Origin: Ilyomonas sp965277535
GTDB taxonomy: Bacteria; Bacteroidota; Bacteroidia; Chitinophagales; Chitinophagaceae
Reading direction: 5' to 3'
NCBI GenBank assembly: GCA_965277535.1
Contig: OZ255825.1
Coordinates: 310,001 to 374,000, forward strand
DNA: 64,000 nucleotides
A program made the translations under genes and the position numbers. The first letter of the stretch is position 1, and the number at the start of each line of letters is the position of its first letter. The notes beneath the pieces were generated by a model. That model had not been told where the DNA came from. It ran no database searches and was given only the letters and a program-made list of their open reading frames with translations. Below are positions 1-8,392 of the stretch, piece after piece.

Positions 1-1005
1 TGAAGGCGGTGGGCCGGGGCGAAGTGCTACGCAGGTTGCTGAATCGAACAAAAACGGCTTTACTTTTCCGTACAAAGGCAACATTGGCGGGCGTTTGGGA
101 GATTCCAAACTAATCCAGGGTGTTTCTCCTTTGGCTTCGGTAGTGGTTACATAGTTGTCCCAAACAGACTGTGTACCACCTGCCTTGCCTGCATTGTCTG
201 TTCTGGCACGTGCCGAAAACAATTGAGCAATGGCTCTGCCTAACGCTTCCCCGGCAAGTATGTCGCTTCGAACATTGGCACCGGCAAGTAATCTGGCTTG
301 TTCTGCTTCGGCTGCTTTTTGTTCAATGTAAGCAATTTCTGTTGGGAACAACAGCTTCATCATTTCCGCTGTAACGCCCGCTAGCACTGCATCTTCAGAA
401 GGATAGGAAGGCAAATCGCTGGAAGGAACCAATTTATTTTTATTGATCATTGAATCCACTTTGTAAGGAGCTTTGCGATTGTATTGCATTTTATAATGCC
501 AGGCACTTACCAAAGCATCGTATTGCGCAGCACTTACATAAGCATACGCACGGGCTGCATACGGCGGATTAGAGAAAGGAAACTGAGGATAACTAAACGG
601 ATTGACGGAACTAGGCACCGGATAAGTTCCGTCTGAATTTTGGTAAGGCGGCAGATTATATTTTGCTACGAGCGAACGCAGTATCTCGTTCCAGCGGAGC
701 ACGGAGCCGGCACTCCAGTATTGTACTACCGCTTTTTGTGCCGCTGTAAGATTTTGCTGCAATCCTTTTATTTCGTTCAATTCACCTACATACAATGGCG
801 AGGTAACTGCAACCGGAGCCGCTACCGCAAATGAATCCGGACGACTTAGCAATATGGTTTTCCAATCGCCTGCATTCACATCAATGTTTGTTGGAGCCAA
901 TGATGGTAAATAATCTGTTCTTCCAATTACATCCTTCTTGCAGGAAATAACAGTAAAAGAAAAGATAAGAATTGTTAAGAGTGTGATGCAATGATTTGTT
1001 TTCAT
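1..1005 (-). CDS. PAP2/vanadium haloperoxidase-like lipoprotein, C-terminus outside window
   Basis: Open frame of 335 codons read leftward from the ATG at 1003-1005 and running off the window edge, so only the N-terminal part is visible. The protein starts with a lipoprotein signal (hydrophobic stretch, then VISC with Cys at about residue 22), so it is probably exported and lipid-anchored. The visible part is mostly helical, with segments such as PPYAARAYAYVSAAQYDAL and AGVTAEMMKLLFP that recall the N-terminal helical half of bacterial vanadium-dependent haloperoxidase/PAP2 phosphatases. The catalytic vanadate or phosphate site would lie in the missing part. It is the last visible gene of an operon, 25 bp after the barrel protein and downstream of a second PAP2-like lipoprotein, which supports the family call. 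A phosphatase role is as likely as haloperoxidase. Confidence 0.7.
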   Translation of the reverse strand, partial: MKTNHCITLLTILIFSFTVISCKKDVIGRTDYLPSLAPTNIDVNAGDWKTILLSRPDSFAVAAPVAVTSPLYVGELNEIKGLQQNLTAAQKAVVQYWSAGSVLRWNEILRSLVAKYNLPPYQNSDGTYPVPSSVNPFSYPQFPFSNPPYAARAYAYVSAAQYDALVSAWHYKMQYNRKAPYKVDSMINKNKLVPSSDLPSYPSEDAVLAGVTAEMMKLLFPTEIAYIEQKAAEAEQARLLAGANVRSDILAGEALGRAIAQLFSARARTDNAGKAGGTQSVWDNYVTTTEAKGETPWISLESPKRPPMLPLYGKVKPFLFDSATCVALRPGPPPS

Positions 1006-1030
1006 AAAACAGTTGTAAATGATGGATAAA

Positions 1031-1963
1031 TTATGAATGAGTAGGTGGTTGATTTTTTTTCTTTCCGAAAGTGAACAGATAAAATACGCCAGCACCGATA
1101 TTGGTTGCCTGTCCTGCATTTCTTCCTTTCACTACATAGTTGCCATTGGCTGTTAATTCAATATGTATGTAAAAAGGCAATGTATATTTTACATGAGCTC
1201 CAATGGAAGTCATGTTCATGCGGTTGCTCGGGAAAGGCATGTCGTTGCGGCGAATGTCAAAGCCACCCAATGTAGTCATGTTTGCAATCATCGCTTCGGC
1301 AATCAAATAATGGCCACGAAAACCTGCACTCAGCATGTAGTTGGCTACATCCGGCATTGCTACCGTATTTGAATAAATCATGTGGTCGGTATAATAAGAA
1401 TTGCGGTCAATTTTGGTATTGCTTCTTTTTGTGTAAGAATAAGATGCAGTGGTAAAAATTTTTCCAACCTGAACATCTGCTAATGCACGTCCTGTAAAGT
1501 TTGTAGAGCCAAAGCCGATAGCCAGCGGAAGGAAGTCTACAACATAGTTTTGGGTTGGTGTGCTAACACTGCCAATGGCATACAAGCCAAGTTTGGTTTT
1601 GCCCCATTTTGTTGCAATTGCTTTCCATTTTATAGCTGCGCTTACATCCTGCCAGCCGCTCATTTTATGGAGTGTTCCCGCTGAAACATTGTTCCAAATG
1701 TAAGGCAAGCCAGCCATCACATTCAGCCTATTGGTAATGCCGTAATTGGTCATCAACATAGTTGCTTGCGAAGTGAAAGTGCCAATATTTTGATTGTTTC
1801 TTTTCAGCGTTCCTTCCCAATAATCTTTCCATTGGGAATGTTCGTAAGAGATGCCATTGCACCATTGATGTTGGTTCATCATAATGGCGTCTTCATCGGT
1901 TTGCGCCCATGTTGCAAATGAGAGCAACATGAAGGTAACGGTAAGGATACAGAACCCTTTCAT
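1031..1963 (-). CDS. Outer-membrane beta-barrel protein, transporter-like
   Basis: 310 residues with an N-terminal signal peptide (cleavage likely after ATWAQ, about residue 21). The mature part is rich in alternating aromatic and small residues with many short Gly/Asn turns, ends in FYLFTFGKKK, and has no recognisable catalytic motif. This fits an outer-membrane barrel of the type often labelled MetA-pathway-of-phenol-degradation or OmpP1-like transporter in Bacteroidota. It sits between two PAP2/haloperoxidase-like lipoproteins with gaps of 25 and 37 bp, so the three are probably co-transcribed and the barrel may serve substrate or product passage for them. That functional link is inference from position. 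The substrate is unknown. Confidence 0.65.
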   Translation of the reverse strand: MKGFCILTVTFMLLSFATWAQTDEDAIMMNQHQWCNGISYEHSQWKDYWEGTLKRNNQNIGTFTSQATMLMTNYGITNRLNVMAGLPYIWNNVSAGTLHKMSGWQDVSAAIKWKAIATKWGKTKLGLYAIGSVSTPTQNYVVDFLPLAIGFGSTNFTGRALADVQVGKIFTTASYSYTKRSNTKIDRNSYYTDHMIYSNTVAMPDVANYMLSAGFRGHYLIAEAMIANMTTLGGFDIRRNDMPFPSNRMNMTSIGAHVKYTLPFYIHIELTANGNYVVKGRNAGQATNIGAGVFYLFTFGKKKNQPPTHS

Positions 1964-2000
1964 AAACTTGTTTGTTTTGTGTTAGAATAATGGTTTCTTT

Positions 2001-3371
2001 TTAATAATAATGCGTTGTATCAGTAGCAGGTGCTAACTGCTCCTCACCACGCTTCATGTGCAAGGTGTTGGAAACAAAATCTCCTACTTTACGGCCATAT
2101 TTGGTAGCCGTAATACAGGAGCTATGAAAGTGAAGACCGCCATAAAACCGCGCCCAGTTGTTTTCTATTGCCGCCGCACGGAAAGAAGGAAACGAACGGC
2201 TGTCAATTCCGAACTCCATTTCTGTAGTGTCCTTGTAATGAAAGTTATCTCCATAAACAGAGGTTAGGGCTTCGGCAGCAGCCGATGAAATGGTAGAATG
2301 TCCGCAGGTATATTCGGGAAAAGCAGGCGTTTGTAAAAAAGGACGCCAGTTGGGATCGAAGTATTTATTAATCACAGTTTCCGGACGAATGGTGTTGTAA
2401 GTGTATTTCGCATCCCAGCACTCGATAAACGCTTCAAACATAGCGATAGATGTTTTGGTGTAGGCATACACCGTTTTATTAAAATCAGCATCCGCTTTTT
2501 TCGATGCAATGCCCACAATGCTCATCCAATGCCCGGTGGGCGAAAACTTTTTTGTACCAAACATCACATGTCCGTTTACGTTTAATTTAAACGGATTGTC
2601 GTCCCAAAAATCAGCTATGTGCTGTTGCTCATCGGTTAAACTGTCAACCGCATTTTTTATCAGCATTACCTGTTTGTAGTAATCGCTGTTTTTATCTTTT
2701 ATGTTATAAGGTAATGGTGGCGGCACTCTAAACTGTGCAGCACTATCCATTACCAGGGTTCTTATTTCGTTCCAGTGCGGTTCAACAGCCTGTGCATACA
2801 TGGGCGGCGTTGGCACCCATCTTCCTTCTTCCTGCGTAACGGTAAACTTGCTGGCACTGCGGGTTTGTAGGTAGTTGTCTTCTTTCGACCATTTTAAAAT
2901 AACGCTGGCAACAGTATCGCCATAGGCAACACTGGCATCAAACACATCCGAAGGCATATCGGCATCTATCGCTTTCTTTTTTAAACCGGCAACATATTCG
3001 TCCATACTTCCTTCTGGAAAAGTAACTGCATTGCCCACTTTACAATACGCCAGTAATGCAGCAAAAGGAAAATCAATTTTATTGTCGGCAGAAGGCTTCG
3101 GTATTTGTTTTAAACCATGCAACTGACCTGCTAATGAAGTGTAATGATTCGGGCTACCTGCGGCAACCACTTCATAAGCGGCGATGGTGGCATAAGTGTA
3201 ATTGCGCGTTGCAACCACAGGCGAAAAATTGTTGCCCATCACAATGTTGTTCAGCTCGTGAACGGTTTGCGAATACAACAAAGGATCGTTAATTACTCTT
3301 TTGTATTCGCCGTTATTTTTACAGGCGCTAAACAGAAGAATTACGGAAAGAATAAAGACACTATATTTCAT
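2001..3371 (-). CDS. Vanadium-dependent haloperoxidase/PAP2 family lipoprotein
   Basis: 456 residues with a lipoprotein signal (FSAC, Cys17). The three PAP2/vanadium haloperoxidase blocks are visible: K322-x6-R329-P330 (KYTYNTIRP), CGHS at 356-359 in place of PSGH with H358 as the expected acid/base, and R408-x5-H414 (ARFYGGLH). H414 corresponds to the phosphate/vanadate-linked His. The Asp of the HxD block is His here (HFH), a variant that may distinguish a phosphatase from a true haloperoxidase. The family either oxidises halides with H2O2 or dephosphorylates lipids and small phosphates; the sequence does not decide which. It is the first gene of a three-gene operon with the barrel protein and a second family member. 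It acts outside the cytoplasm. Confidence 0.85.
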   Translation of the reverse strand: MKYSVFILSVILLFSACKNNGEYKRVINDPLLYSQTVHELNNIVMGNNFSPVVATRNYTYATIAAYEVVAAGSPNHYTSLAGQLHGLKQIPKPSADNKIDFPFAALLAYCKVGNAVTFPEGSMDEYVAGLKKKAIDADMPSDVFDASVAYGDTVASVILKWSKEDNYLQTRSASKFTVTQEEGRWVPTPPMYAQAVEPHWNEIRTLVMDSAAQFRVPPPLPYNIKDKNSDYYKQVMLIKNAVDSLTDEQQHIADFWDDNPFKLNVNGHVMFGTKKFSPTGHWMSIVGIASKKADADFNKTVYAYTKTSIAMFEAFIECWDAKYTYNTIRPETVINKYFDPNWRPFLQTPAFPEYTCGHSTISSAAAEALTSVYGDNFHYKDTTEMEFGIDSRSFPSFRAAAIENNWARFYGGLHFHSSCITATKYGRKVGDFVSNTLHMKRGEEQLAPATDTTHYY

Positions 3372-3728
3372 AAATTACACAATATGCAAATGAGGTTGGG
3401 GTTGGTATTGTTGAATGATATTTTGAAATAATATTTTAGATACGAACTGCATTATTACTATTGTTTTGCATCCTGTTTGAAGTATCAAACCCAATAATAA
3501 AAGAAAACAATTGAGGGAGTAATATTTGATGAAAGAAAGGCATCCGGTATAAAGCACGAAGGAAATCTGCTTGTATCAAACTTCAAACTTTGAAAAGTTC
3601 TAATGCAAGACTTGTCTGTCCGTTTTTGTTGAAAATAATTGCCTTTTATAGAGCAAAATAGTAATAATGCAGCTACATGAATTTATATCTCTGCATTTGA
3701 GCAAATGCACGCCGGCATTTGTGTTTGC
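3372..3728. other. Intergenic region without a supported gene
   Basis: AT-rich stretch of 357 bases between the haloperoxidase-like operon and a membrane-anchored unknown. A 60-codon open frame exists on the minus strand, but its amino acid composition and lack of recognisable structure argue against a real gene. Promoters for the leftward operon should lie in the left part, but no exact TAnnTTTG element was found on that strand. No RNA gene was recognised. Confidence 0.5.
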
Positions 3729-4283
3729 CTATGCTATATCGGGCGGTTGCACGGGTGGTGTGTGCGGAGATGTCAATAAGTTTTCTGTCGGGGAAAGAGT
3801 AATGAGTTGAAGAGAAGAAATAACAGGCAAAACCAAAAACGAAGCGATGTATTTGTCATAATCGCTCAGGCTGTTTTTAATAACGCTGCTTTTGTTATTA
3901 TCACTTTTTTTGTTGGCAGAAGCAATATCGTTAGTGGTTTTAAAGAAATCGTCTTTTGCCGTTTCGATGCGCATCTTGTTGTTATCAGGCAGGCATTGCA
4001 ATTCCATTTCACCCGAAACAATTCTGCGCTTTATATATTTATAGATTTTGCCGTTGCAGGTTACTTCACCGTTCACGCGTTCCCAATTCGATTGCAGTGT
4101 TTGGTACGGCATGGAAAGCGGCACTTTGATAGTGATTAAATCAGCGTCGTTGTATTGCGCTTTATCAAGCGAAGCTTCTAACTGAACATCCGCTTTTTGC
4201 TGTTCATAATTGTACAGAAATCTGTAGCCAACCAAGTTGAACAGGAAAATAATAAGAAGTGATATGGCAGCGAACTTTCTCAC
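3729..4283 (-). CDS. Membrane-anchored protein of unknown function
   Basis: 184 residues. One hydrophobic segment at residues 4-21 (an uncleaved anchor or signal peptide), then a polar region with a pair of cysteines (EVTCNG, LQCLPD). A second hydrophobic stretch near 146-165 (IASFLVLPVISSLQLITL) is followed by a short Pro-rich tail ending HTPPVQPPDIA. No family was recognised. The long Lys/Asp/Asn-rich linker before the second hydrophobic stretch suggests two separate functional ends. It lies 39 bp downstream of a toxin-antitoxin pair on the same strand but is probably unrelated to it. Similar one-TM proteins with Pro-rich ends are common in this phylum and are poorly understood. Confidence 0.6.
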   Translation of the reverse strand: MRKFAAISLLIIFLFNLVGYRFLYNYEQQKADVQLEASLDKAQYNDADLITIKVPLSMPYQTLQSNWERVNGEVTCNGKIYKYIKRRIVSGEMELQCLPDNNKMRIETAKDDFFKTTNDIASANKKSDNNKSSVIKNSLSDYDKYIASFLVLPVISSLQLITLSPTENLLTSPHTPPVQPPDIA

Positions 4284-4322
4284 AAATGGTGCTGCAATAT
4301 TATGAAAAGAAACAATTTTATT

Positions 4323-4616
4323 TCAATATTTTTTTGCCGGATTCCTTTTATTATGAAAGATGCTTGCAATGACAACTTGTTTGTCCGGCTCTTGAATAAA
4401 ATAAACAATATGAAACGGATAACGCTTGACAGCTATTTCTCTGAATTTGGCATAAGAATGTCGAAATTGATCAGGTTCCGCTTCCAGCTTATCAAGTGCT
4501 GCGTTTACTTCTTCAACAAAGCCGTTGGCAGCTTTATCGCTTCGTGCTTTATACCAGGCAATCGCTTTCAGGTATTCGCTGGTAGCCCTCTTGCGAAAGA
4601 TAATATGGTATGTCAT
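4323..4616 (-). CDS. RelE/ParE-superfamily toxin of a type II toxin-antitoxin pair
   Basis: 97 residues with the usual length and shape of ParE/RelE toxins: an N-terminal beta strand (YHIIFRKRA), two helices (EYLKAIAWYKARSDKAANGFVEEV as the helical hairpin), then the beta sheet with VKRYPFHIVYFI and the Arg-containing end IASIFHNKRNP. ParE members poison gyrase and RelE members cleave mRNA on the ribosome. The FxRNP-like end and the basic VKRYPFHIVY strand are typical of the plasmid-stabilisation branch, and the target cannot be told from sequence. The gene begins 3 bp after its antitoxin stop, so the pair is translationally linked. Confidence 0.85.
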   Translation of the reverse strand: MTYHIIFRKRATSEYLKAIAWYKARSDKAANGFVEEVNAALDKLEAEPDQFRHSYAKFREIAVKRYPFHIVYFIQEPDKQVVIASIFHNKRNPAKKY

Positions 4617-4619
4617 ATC

Positions 4620-4835
4620 CTACTTCCTCAGCAGGCTATTTACCAGTTTATCAACATCACTTCTTGAGTCGCCTGTTGCATCCGACCGATACGCATTGTA
4701 TTCTTCGTCTAATATGGCTTTAAACTCTTCTGAATAATCCATTTGTTCAAGAATAGAATACACTTGTTCTAATCTGTCATCGTTACTGTTTTCAATGAGA
4801 ATGTGCAATTTTTCCTTGAGTTCTTTCGTATCCAT
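4620..4835 (-). CDS. Antitoxin partner of the RelE/ParE-type toxin
   Basis: 71 residues, strongly charged and helical (LKEKLHILIENSNDDRLEQVYSILEQ), with a C-terminal tail that would wrap the toxin. It precedes the toxin by 3 bp, in the usual antitoxin-first order. The N-terminus resembles the short addiction-module antitoxins of Bacteroidota that open with MDTKELK and a helix. No clear DNA-binding ribbon-helix-helix is visible, so autoregulation through a separate fold is possible. The identification rests on size, position and composition. Confidence 0.7.
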   Translation of the reverse strand: MDTKELKEKLHILIENSNDDRLEQVYSILEQMDYSEEFKAILDEEYNAYRSDATGDSRSDVDKLVNSLLRK

Positions 4836-4886
4836 TCTTAGAATTTATCGAAAGCAAAATAATAAAATTTACTGAAGAATTTATTA

Positions 4887-5168
4887 TCAAAATCGCATGC
4901 TGCTTAAACCGCCGCCGCACGAGATGCCGCACAGCAATAACAAAACGGCAAAGCTTACCAACATGCCGTTTCCCCATTCCTTTTTATTTGCTATGTACAT
5001 AATTATCCCAACAAAAAGATTAAGTAAACTTAATCCCAGGCATACAAGTCCGAAATACAAAGCAGTGTTTGATGCACTGTTAGCACTTCCATCAGTTAGT
5101 AACGCGATAGCAGTAACTAAAACAGCAATACCAAGATTAATGAGTACAATTTTATAAGCCGTTTTCAT
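4887..5168 (-). CDS. Small three-helix membrane protein
   Basis: 93 residues with three hydrophobic segments, roughly 8-25, 37-58 and 70-86, ending in a Cys/Gly-rich stretch CGISCGGGLSSMRF. No family was recognised. Its start lies 9 bp after the stop of the radical SAM gene, so it is almost certainly the last gene of the lipoprotein / Lgt-like / radical SAM operon. Two cysteines sit close to the membrane face at the C-terminus. A role as an accessory membrane subunit of that operon is possible but is inference from spacing. Confidence 0.65.
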   Translation of the reverse strand: MKTAYKIVLINLGIAVLVTAIALLTDGSANSASNTALYFGLVCLGLSLLNLFVGIIMYIANKKEWGNGMLVSFAVLLLLCGISCGGGLSSMRF

Positions 5169-5177
5169 TTTTTCATT

Positions 5178-6599
5178 TTATAAAACAGAGAAAGGTGCTG
5201 ATGGTATCGAAGTTTGTTTTTGCAGGTTTTTTACAATCTCTTCTTTTTCATCCCGATAAAATAAATTCATCGTTTCAAAAGGAATGATGCGTCCGTCTTT
5301 GTGCACGATGTGAACACAGCTTTTTTTGATGGCGCGCACGTCAAAATCCCATGCATCAATAAACCGCATAATAATAATTCTAAACAAATTATTATAGCTC
5401 AAACCGGGCGCATGTATCTGCGGCAAGCAGCATAGCAATTCTTTAAAATTATCTTCCACCCTGTCTACCGAAATTCCGGTGCTGAATATCTTTAGCATCT
5501 GTGCATGAAGTTGTTCATCGGCTTCGTACACAATTGTATTCTTACTGTTGTTAAGTAAATCTGCGGGATTTACATAACGCGTCATTGGAAACACCTGGCC
5601 ACCTAATTTTAAAGCATAACCCATCACCAAAGCATCGGGATTGCAGGGCACAGGAATCAAATCGTTAGGTTGAAAAACGGTGGTTTGCTCTAATATTTTT
5701 TGACGCACATCAGTTAATGTAATGCGGTCGGTTGAAGGATCAAAATCGGTTAATCTGCCTGCAATTTGAGTAGGTTGAAAAGTTACCCCTCGAACGCATG
5801 GCTGTTGTAAAGCAAACTCGATAATCTTTCCAATTTCATCATCATTCACACCTTTTTGTAAAGTAACCACCAGCGTGGTAGAAACATTGTATTCATTCAA
5901 ATGTTCCATCGCCTTCCTGCGTACATCGGTCAGATCTTGTCCACGCAATGTTTGTAATGCTTCCGCTTTAAAAGAATCCCATTGCAAATAAATTTCGAAG
6001 TCGGGCATGTAAGAAGAAAGCCGCTCAACAAAAGCTTTGTCTTTTGCAATGCGAATGCCGTTTGTATTCACCATCAAATGCTTAATGGGTTTGGTTTTGG
6101 CGATATTTAGTATCTCAAAAAAATCGGGATGCACCGTTGGCTCGCCGCCGCTGATTTGCACTACATCAGGCGTTCCTTCATTTGCCACTACAATATCCAG
6201 CATTCGTTCTACTTCTTCTACAGTTCTATGCCTGCCGTAGTGCGGCGAACTCATGGCATAACAGGTAGGGCAGGCAAGGTTGCAACGGTCAGTGATTTCA
6301 ACAACCGTTAAACAACTGTGCTGCTCGTGATCGGCGCAAAGGCCGCAATCGTAAGGACAGCCGTAATGCGTGCTGGTATTGAACTTAAGCGGCATTTCGC
6401 TCGGCTTGTTGTAGTTGCGGATGTTTTTATAATAGTCAACATCCGTTGCAATCAATACCTTTTGAAAGCCGTGTTCAGAACAATTTTTCAGCATGAAAAC
6501 ATTGTTATTTTCAAACACAATTTTTGCATCCACCCTGCGCAAGCAAACAGGGCAAAGGCTTAATGTGAAATCGTAGTAAGTGTATGGACGTTCCGGCAT
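5178..6599 (-). CDS. COG1964-type radical SAM enzyme (Tes-like)
   Basis: 473 residues. The radical SAM cluster motif CNLACPTC is at 106-113 (C106, C110, C113), followed by the SAM-contact motif SGGEP at 150-154. Ahead of it are extra cysteine sets: CPVC at 16-19, C40 in NCSEHG, and CPYDCGLC at 81-88. This layout (two cysteine blocks, HEQHSC, then the radical SAM motif) is the hallmark of COG1964, the family that includes archaeal tetraether synthase Tes (MJ0619), which joins unactivated carbons of lipid chains. Further cysteines in the C-terminal part (ELLCCLPQIH) may bind another cluster. It lies between an Lgt-like enzyme (73 bp upstream) and a small membrane protein (9 bp downstream). A lipid or lipoprotein substrate is inferred from that context. 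Confidence 0.8.
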   Translation of the reverse strand: MPERPYTYYDFTLSLCPVCLRRVDAKIVFENNNVFMLKNCSEHGFQKVLIATDVDYYKNIRNYNKPSEMPLKFNTSTHYGCPYDCGLCADHEQHSCLTVVEITDRCNLACPTCYAMSSPHYGRHRTVEEVERMLDIVVANEGTPDVVQISGGEPTVHPDFFEILNIAKTKPIKHLMVNTNGIRIAKDKAFVERLSSYMPDFEIYLQWDSFKAEALQTLRGQDLTDVRRKAMEHLNEYNVSTTLVVTLQKGVNDDEIGKIIEFALQQPCVRGVTFQPTQIAGRLTDFDPSTDRITLTDVRQKILEQTTVFQPNDLIPVPCNPDALVMGYALKLGGQVFPMTRYVNPADLLNNSKNTIVYEADEQLHAQMLKIFSTGISVDRVEDNFKELLCCLPQIHAPGLSYNNLFRIIIMRFIDAWDFDVRAIKKSCVHIVHKDGRIIPFETMNLFYRDEKEEIVKNLQKQTSIPSAPFSVL

Positions 6600-6672
6600 A
6601 ATAAAGTAGCCCCCATCCCCTAAAGGGGAGTTTTAAATAATGATAAAATACAAGCCGATAATGTTTTGAATT

Positions 6673-7479
6673 TCATGATTTACTAACCTCTTTCATTCTT
6701 GCAGACTTACTGACTTTCCAACTTTCTATCTCTGCTGTAACCAATCTTTTTGGTTGAATAATGTAACGAAAATAATACAACAACCCAAACAAAGCGGTTA
6801 GTTGTATAGTAGATAAACCGAAAGAAAATGTGTAATGCGGCTTTATAAAATCAAGCATAAAACGAAAGAAGCAATACGCTATCATAAACAATTTAAAGTG
6901 CGCACCGTCTTGCAGTTGACGCTTCTTTTCCAGCAAAACCAAACCTATCCATAATAGAATGAGAAATAGGATTTCGTACAAGCAAACCGGATGTCGCAAT
7001 TGATTATCACCCAAATGCATTCCCCAGGGCAAAGAGGTTGGCAAGCCGTATGTTTCTTCGTACACACCCATGCTAAAACACCCAACCCTGCCAATGATAA
7101 GCGCCAATATGATTGGGTACACAAACAAATCTCCGGATGCTTTTGTTTCGCCGATTATTTTCTTTGCTATTTCCACTCCAATCAAACCGCCTAAGAAGCC
7201 GCCCAGCACCGTTTTGTTTTGATAGAAATACCACCACAAATTGGTTGCAATTTTTACCTGGTACGGATCTTCAAATCCGCCAATCAAACGGCTTCCAAGG
7301 AATGCGCCGAAGATAGCACCGATAAAAATCCAGACGCGGTGAGGAGAAGAAATTGTATCTCCCTCTTTTTTACGCAAAAACAAAAAGTAGCGGAACCCGA
7401 TAAAAAAAGCAAGCGTTTCAAAAATAGTGTGTAGCAAAATGCTGGTACTGCCAATGGTAATATGAAACGGAAACTGCAA
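6673..7479 (-). CDS. Prolipoprotein diacylglyceryl transferase (Lgt)-like integral membrane enzyme
   Basis: 268 residues with about seven hydrophobic helices. Family marks are GRVGCF at 130-135 and RHPVCLYE at 162-169, matching the Lgt signature GRxGNF and the HPxxLYE block. Lgt moves a diacylglyceryl group from phosphatidylglycerol to the lipobox cysteine. Two departures from canonical Lgt are visible: the Asn of GRxGNF is Cys (C134), and the segment where Lgt has its essential His (HGGLIG) reads FLGGLIG at about 95-101. This is therefore probably a paralogue with altered chemistry or substrate rather than the housekeeping enzyme. It is encoded 27 bp after a Cys-rich lipoprotein and 73 bp before a Tes-like radical SAM enzyme. 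Confidence 0.8.
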   Translation of the reverse strand: MQFPFHITIGSTSILLHTIFETLAFFIGFRYFLFLRKKEGDTISSPHRVWIFIGAIFGAFLGSRLIGGFEDPYQVKIATNLWWYFYQNKTVLGGFLGGLIGVEIAKKIIGETKASGDLFVYPIILALIIGRVGCFSMGVYEETYGLPTSLPWGMHLGDNQLRHPVCLYEILFLILLWIGLVLLEKKRQLQDGAHFKLFMIAYCFFRFMLDFIKPHYTFSFGLSTIQLTALFGLLYYFRYIIQPKRLVTAEIESWKVSKSARMKEVSKS

Positions 7480-7506
7480 GCGGTTAATTTGATTGAAAGA
7501 TAAAGA

Positions 7507-8139
7507 CTATTTCTTTACAAATAAGGTTTGCGAAGGATAATAACGAAAAGCCAGTAAGCCGGTTCCTTTTTGAAGATACACCTGGTAAACGGCGTCTTTC
7601 ACGCTGGTGGTATCAGTGCTCCATATCATCTGCACATTTGCATATTGTTGCCCGTTAAGGCTGATGTTTGAATAAAATTGAGAAGGCATAGTTGTAAGGT
7701 TCAACCCTGTACTGCCTAAGCCTTTTGCCGTTGTTGAAAAACCATATACCCCTAATGAATAATTGCTATCAAGCATGTTACTGTTCCAGTCCGATGAACT
7801 ATTGTAACCAAACGAAAGCGCATCTGAATAAATGTATTTATCAGAGTTACAACCCGAGTTAGAGCTTCCGCATCCTTGTTCAGCCTGGTAAGATTGCGAG
7901 GAAGAAACGGTAGTGATAACAATGGTATCGCTGATTGACAGGTTTGCACTATCTGCATACACAATTTGCTGCGATTGGGTATAAGGAAACCACTGGTCAA
8001 AATTGCCGTTCTTATAAGCCGGGCAGCTTACTTGTTTGCAAGAGCAAGTGCCGCTGCTATTACTGCTGCAAGCTTGTAGAAAGTAGCTGCTGTAAAAAAG
8101 CAGACTAATTGCGACTGTCGTTTTGCGATTGATTCTCAT
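7507..8139 (-). CDS. Cys-rich exported lipoprotein of unknown function
   Basis: 210 residues with a lipoprotein signal ending FLQAC (Cys24). Closely spaced cysteines follow (C32, C34, C39 in TCSCKQVSC) and a second pair in QGCGSSNSGC, a pattern that could form disulfides or bind metal after export. The rest is Ser/Thr/Tyr/Gln-rich and probably beta-structured (repeated polar strands such as SISDTIVITTV and YQVYLQKGTG). No family was recognised. It is the first gene of the operon with the Lgt-like and radical SAM enzymes. One attractive but unproven idea is that it is a substrate of the Lgt-like enzyme beside it. Confidence 0.65.
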   Translation of the reverse strand: MRINRKTTVAISLLFYSSYFLQACSSNSSGTCSCKQVSCPAYKNGNFDQWFPYTQSQQIVYADSANLSISDTIVITTVSSSQSYQAEQGCGSSNSGCNSDKYIYSDALSFGYNSSSDWNSNMLDSNYSLGVYGFSTTAKGLGSTGLNLTTMPSQFYSNISLNGQQYANVQMIWSTDTTSVKDAVYQVYLQKGTGLLAFRYYPSQTLFVKK

Positions 8140-8392
8140 AAGGCAAGGTGTAGATGCAGGTAAATTACCAAATTATGCTTTTACGGCAAAACAAAACAAG
8201 GAAACTTTTAGTAAAAAATAGCAGGCATTGTAAAGAGCTTACTTCATGAATGCTAATTATTTTTTCTGATTACTTGCGTTACACCTTACGTTGCTTCGCT
8301 TTAAACATCATTTTCTGAAAGGAAGTGATGCACGGTGAGATGATTTGTTTTTAATGTTCTTTGATATAGATTAATTTACAAAGTACAATATA

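Noticed and set aside
3375..3557. 60-codon open frame on the minus strand between two operons
   Set aside because: No recognisable domain, unusual composition and no start context; it reads as chance frame in AT-rich intergenic sequence.
8140..8392. Possible RNA gene in the gap before the lipoprotein operon
   Set aside because: 253 bases with no recognisable tRNA fold, riboswitch or strong hairpin; nothing supports an RNA gene.
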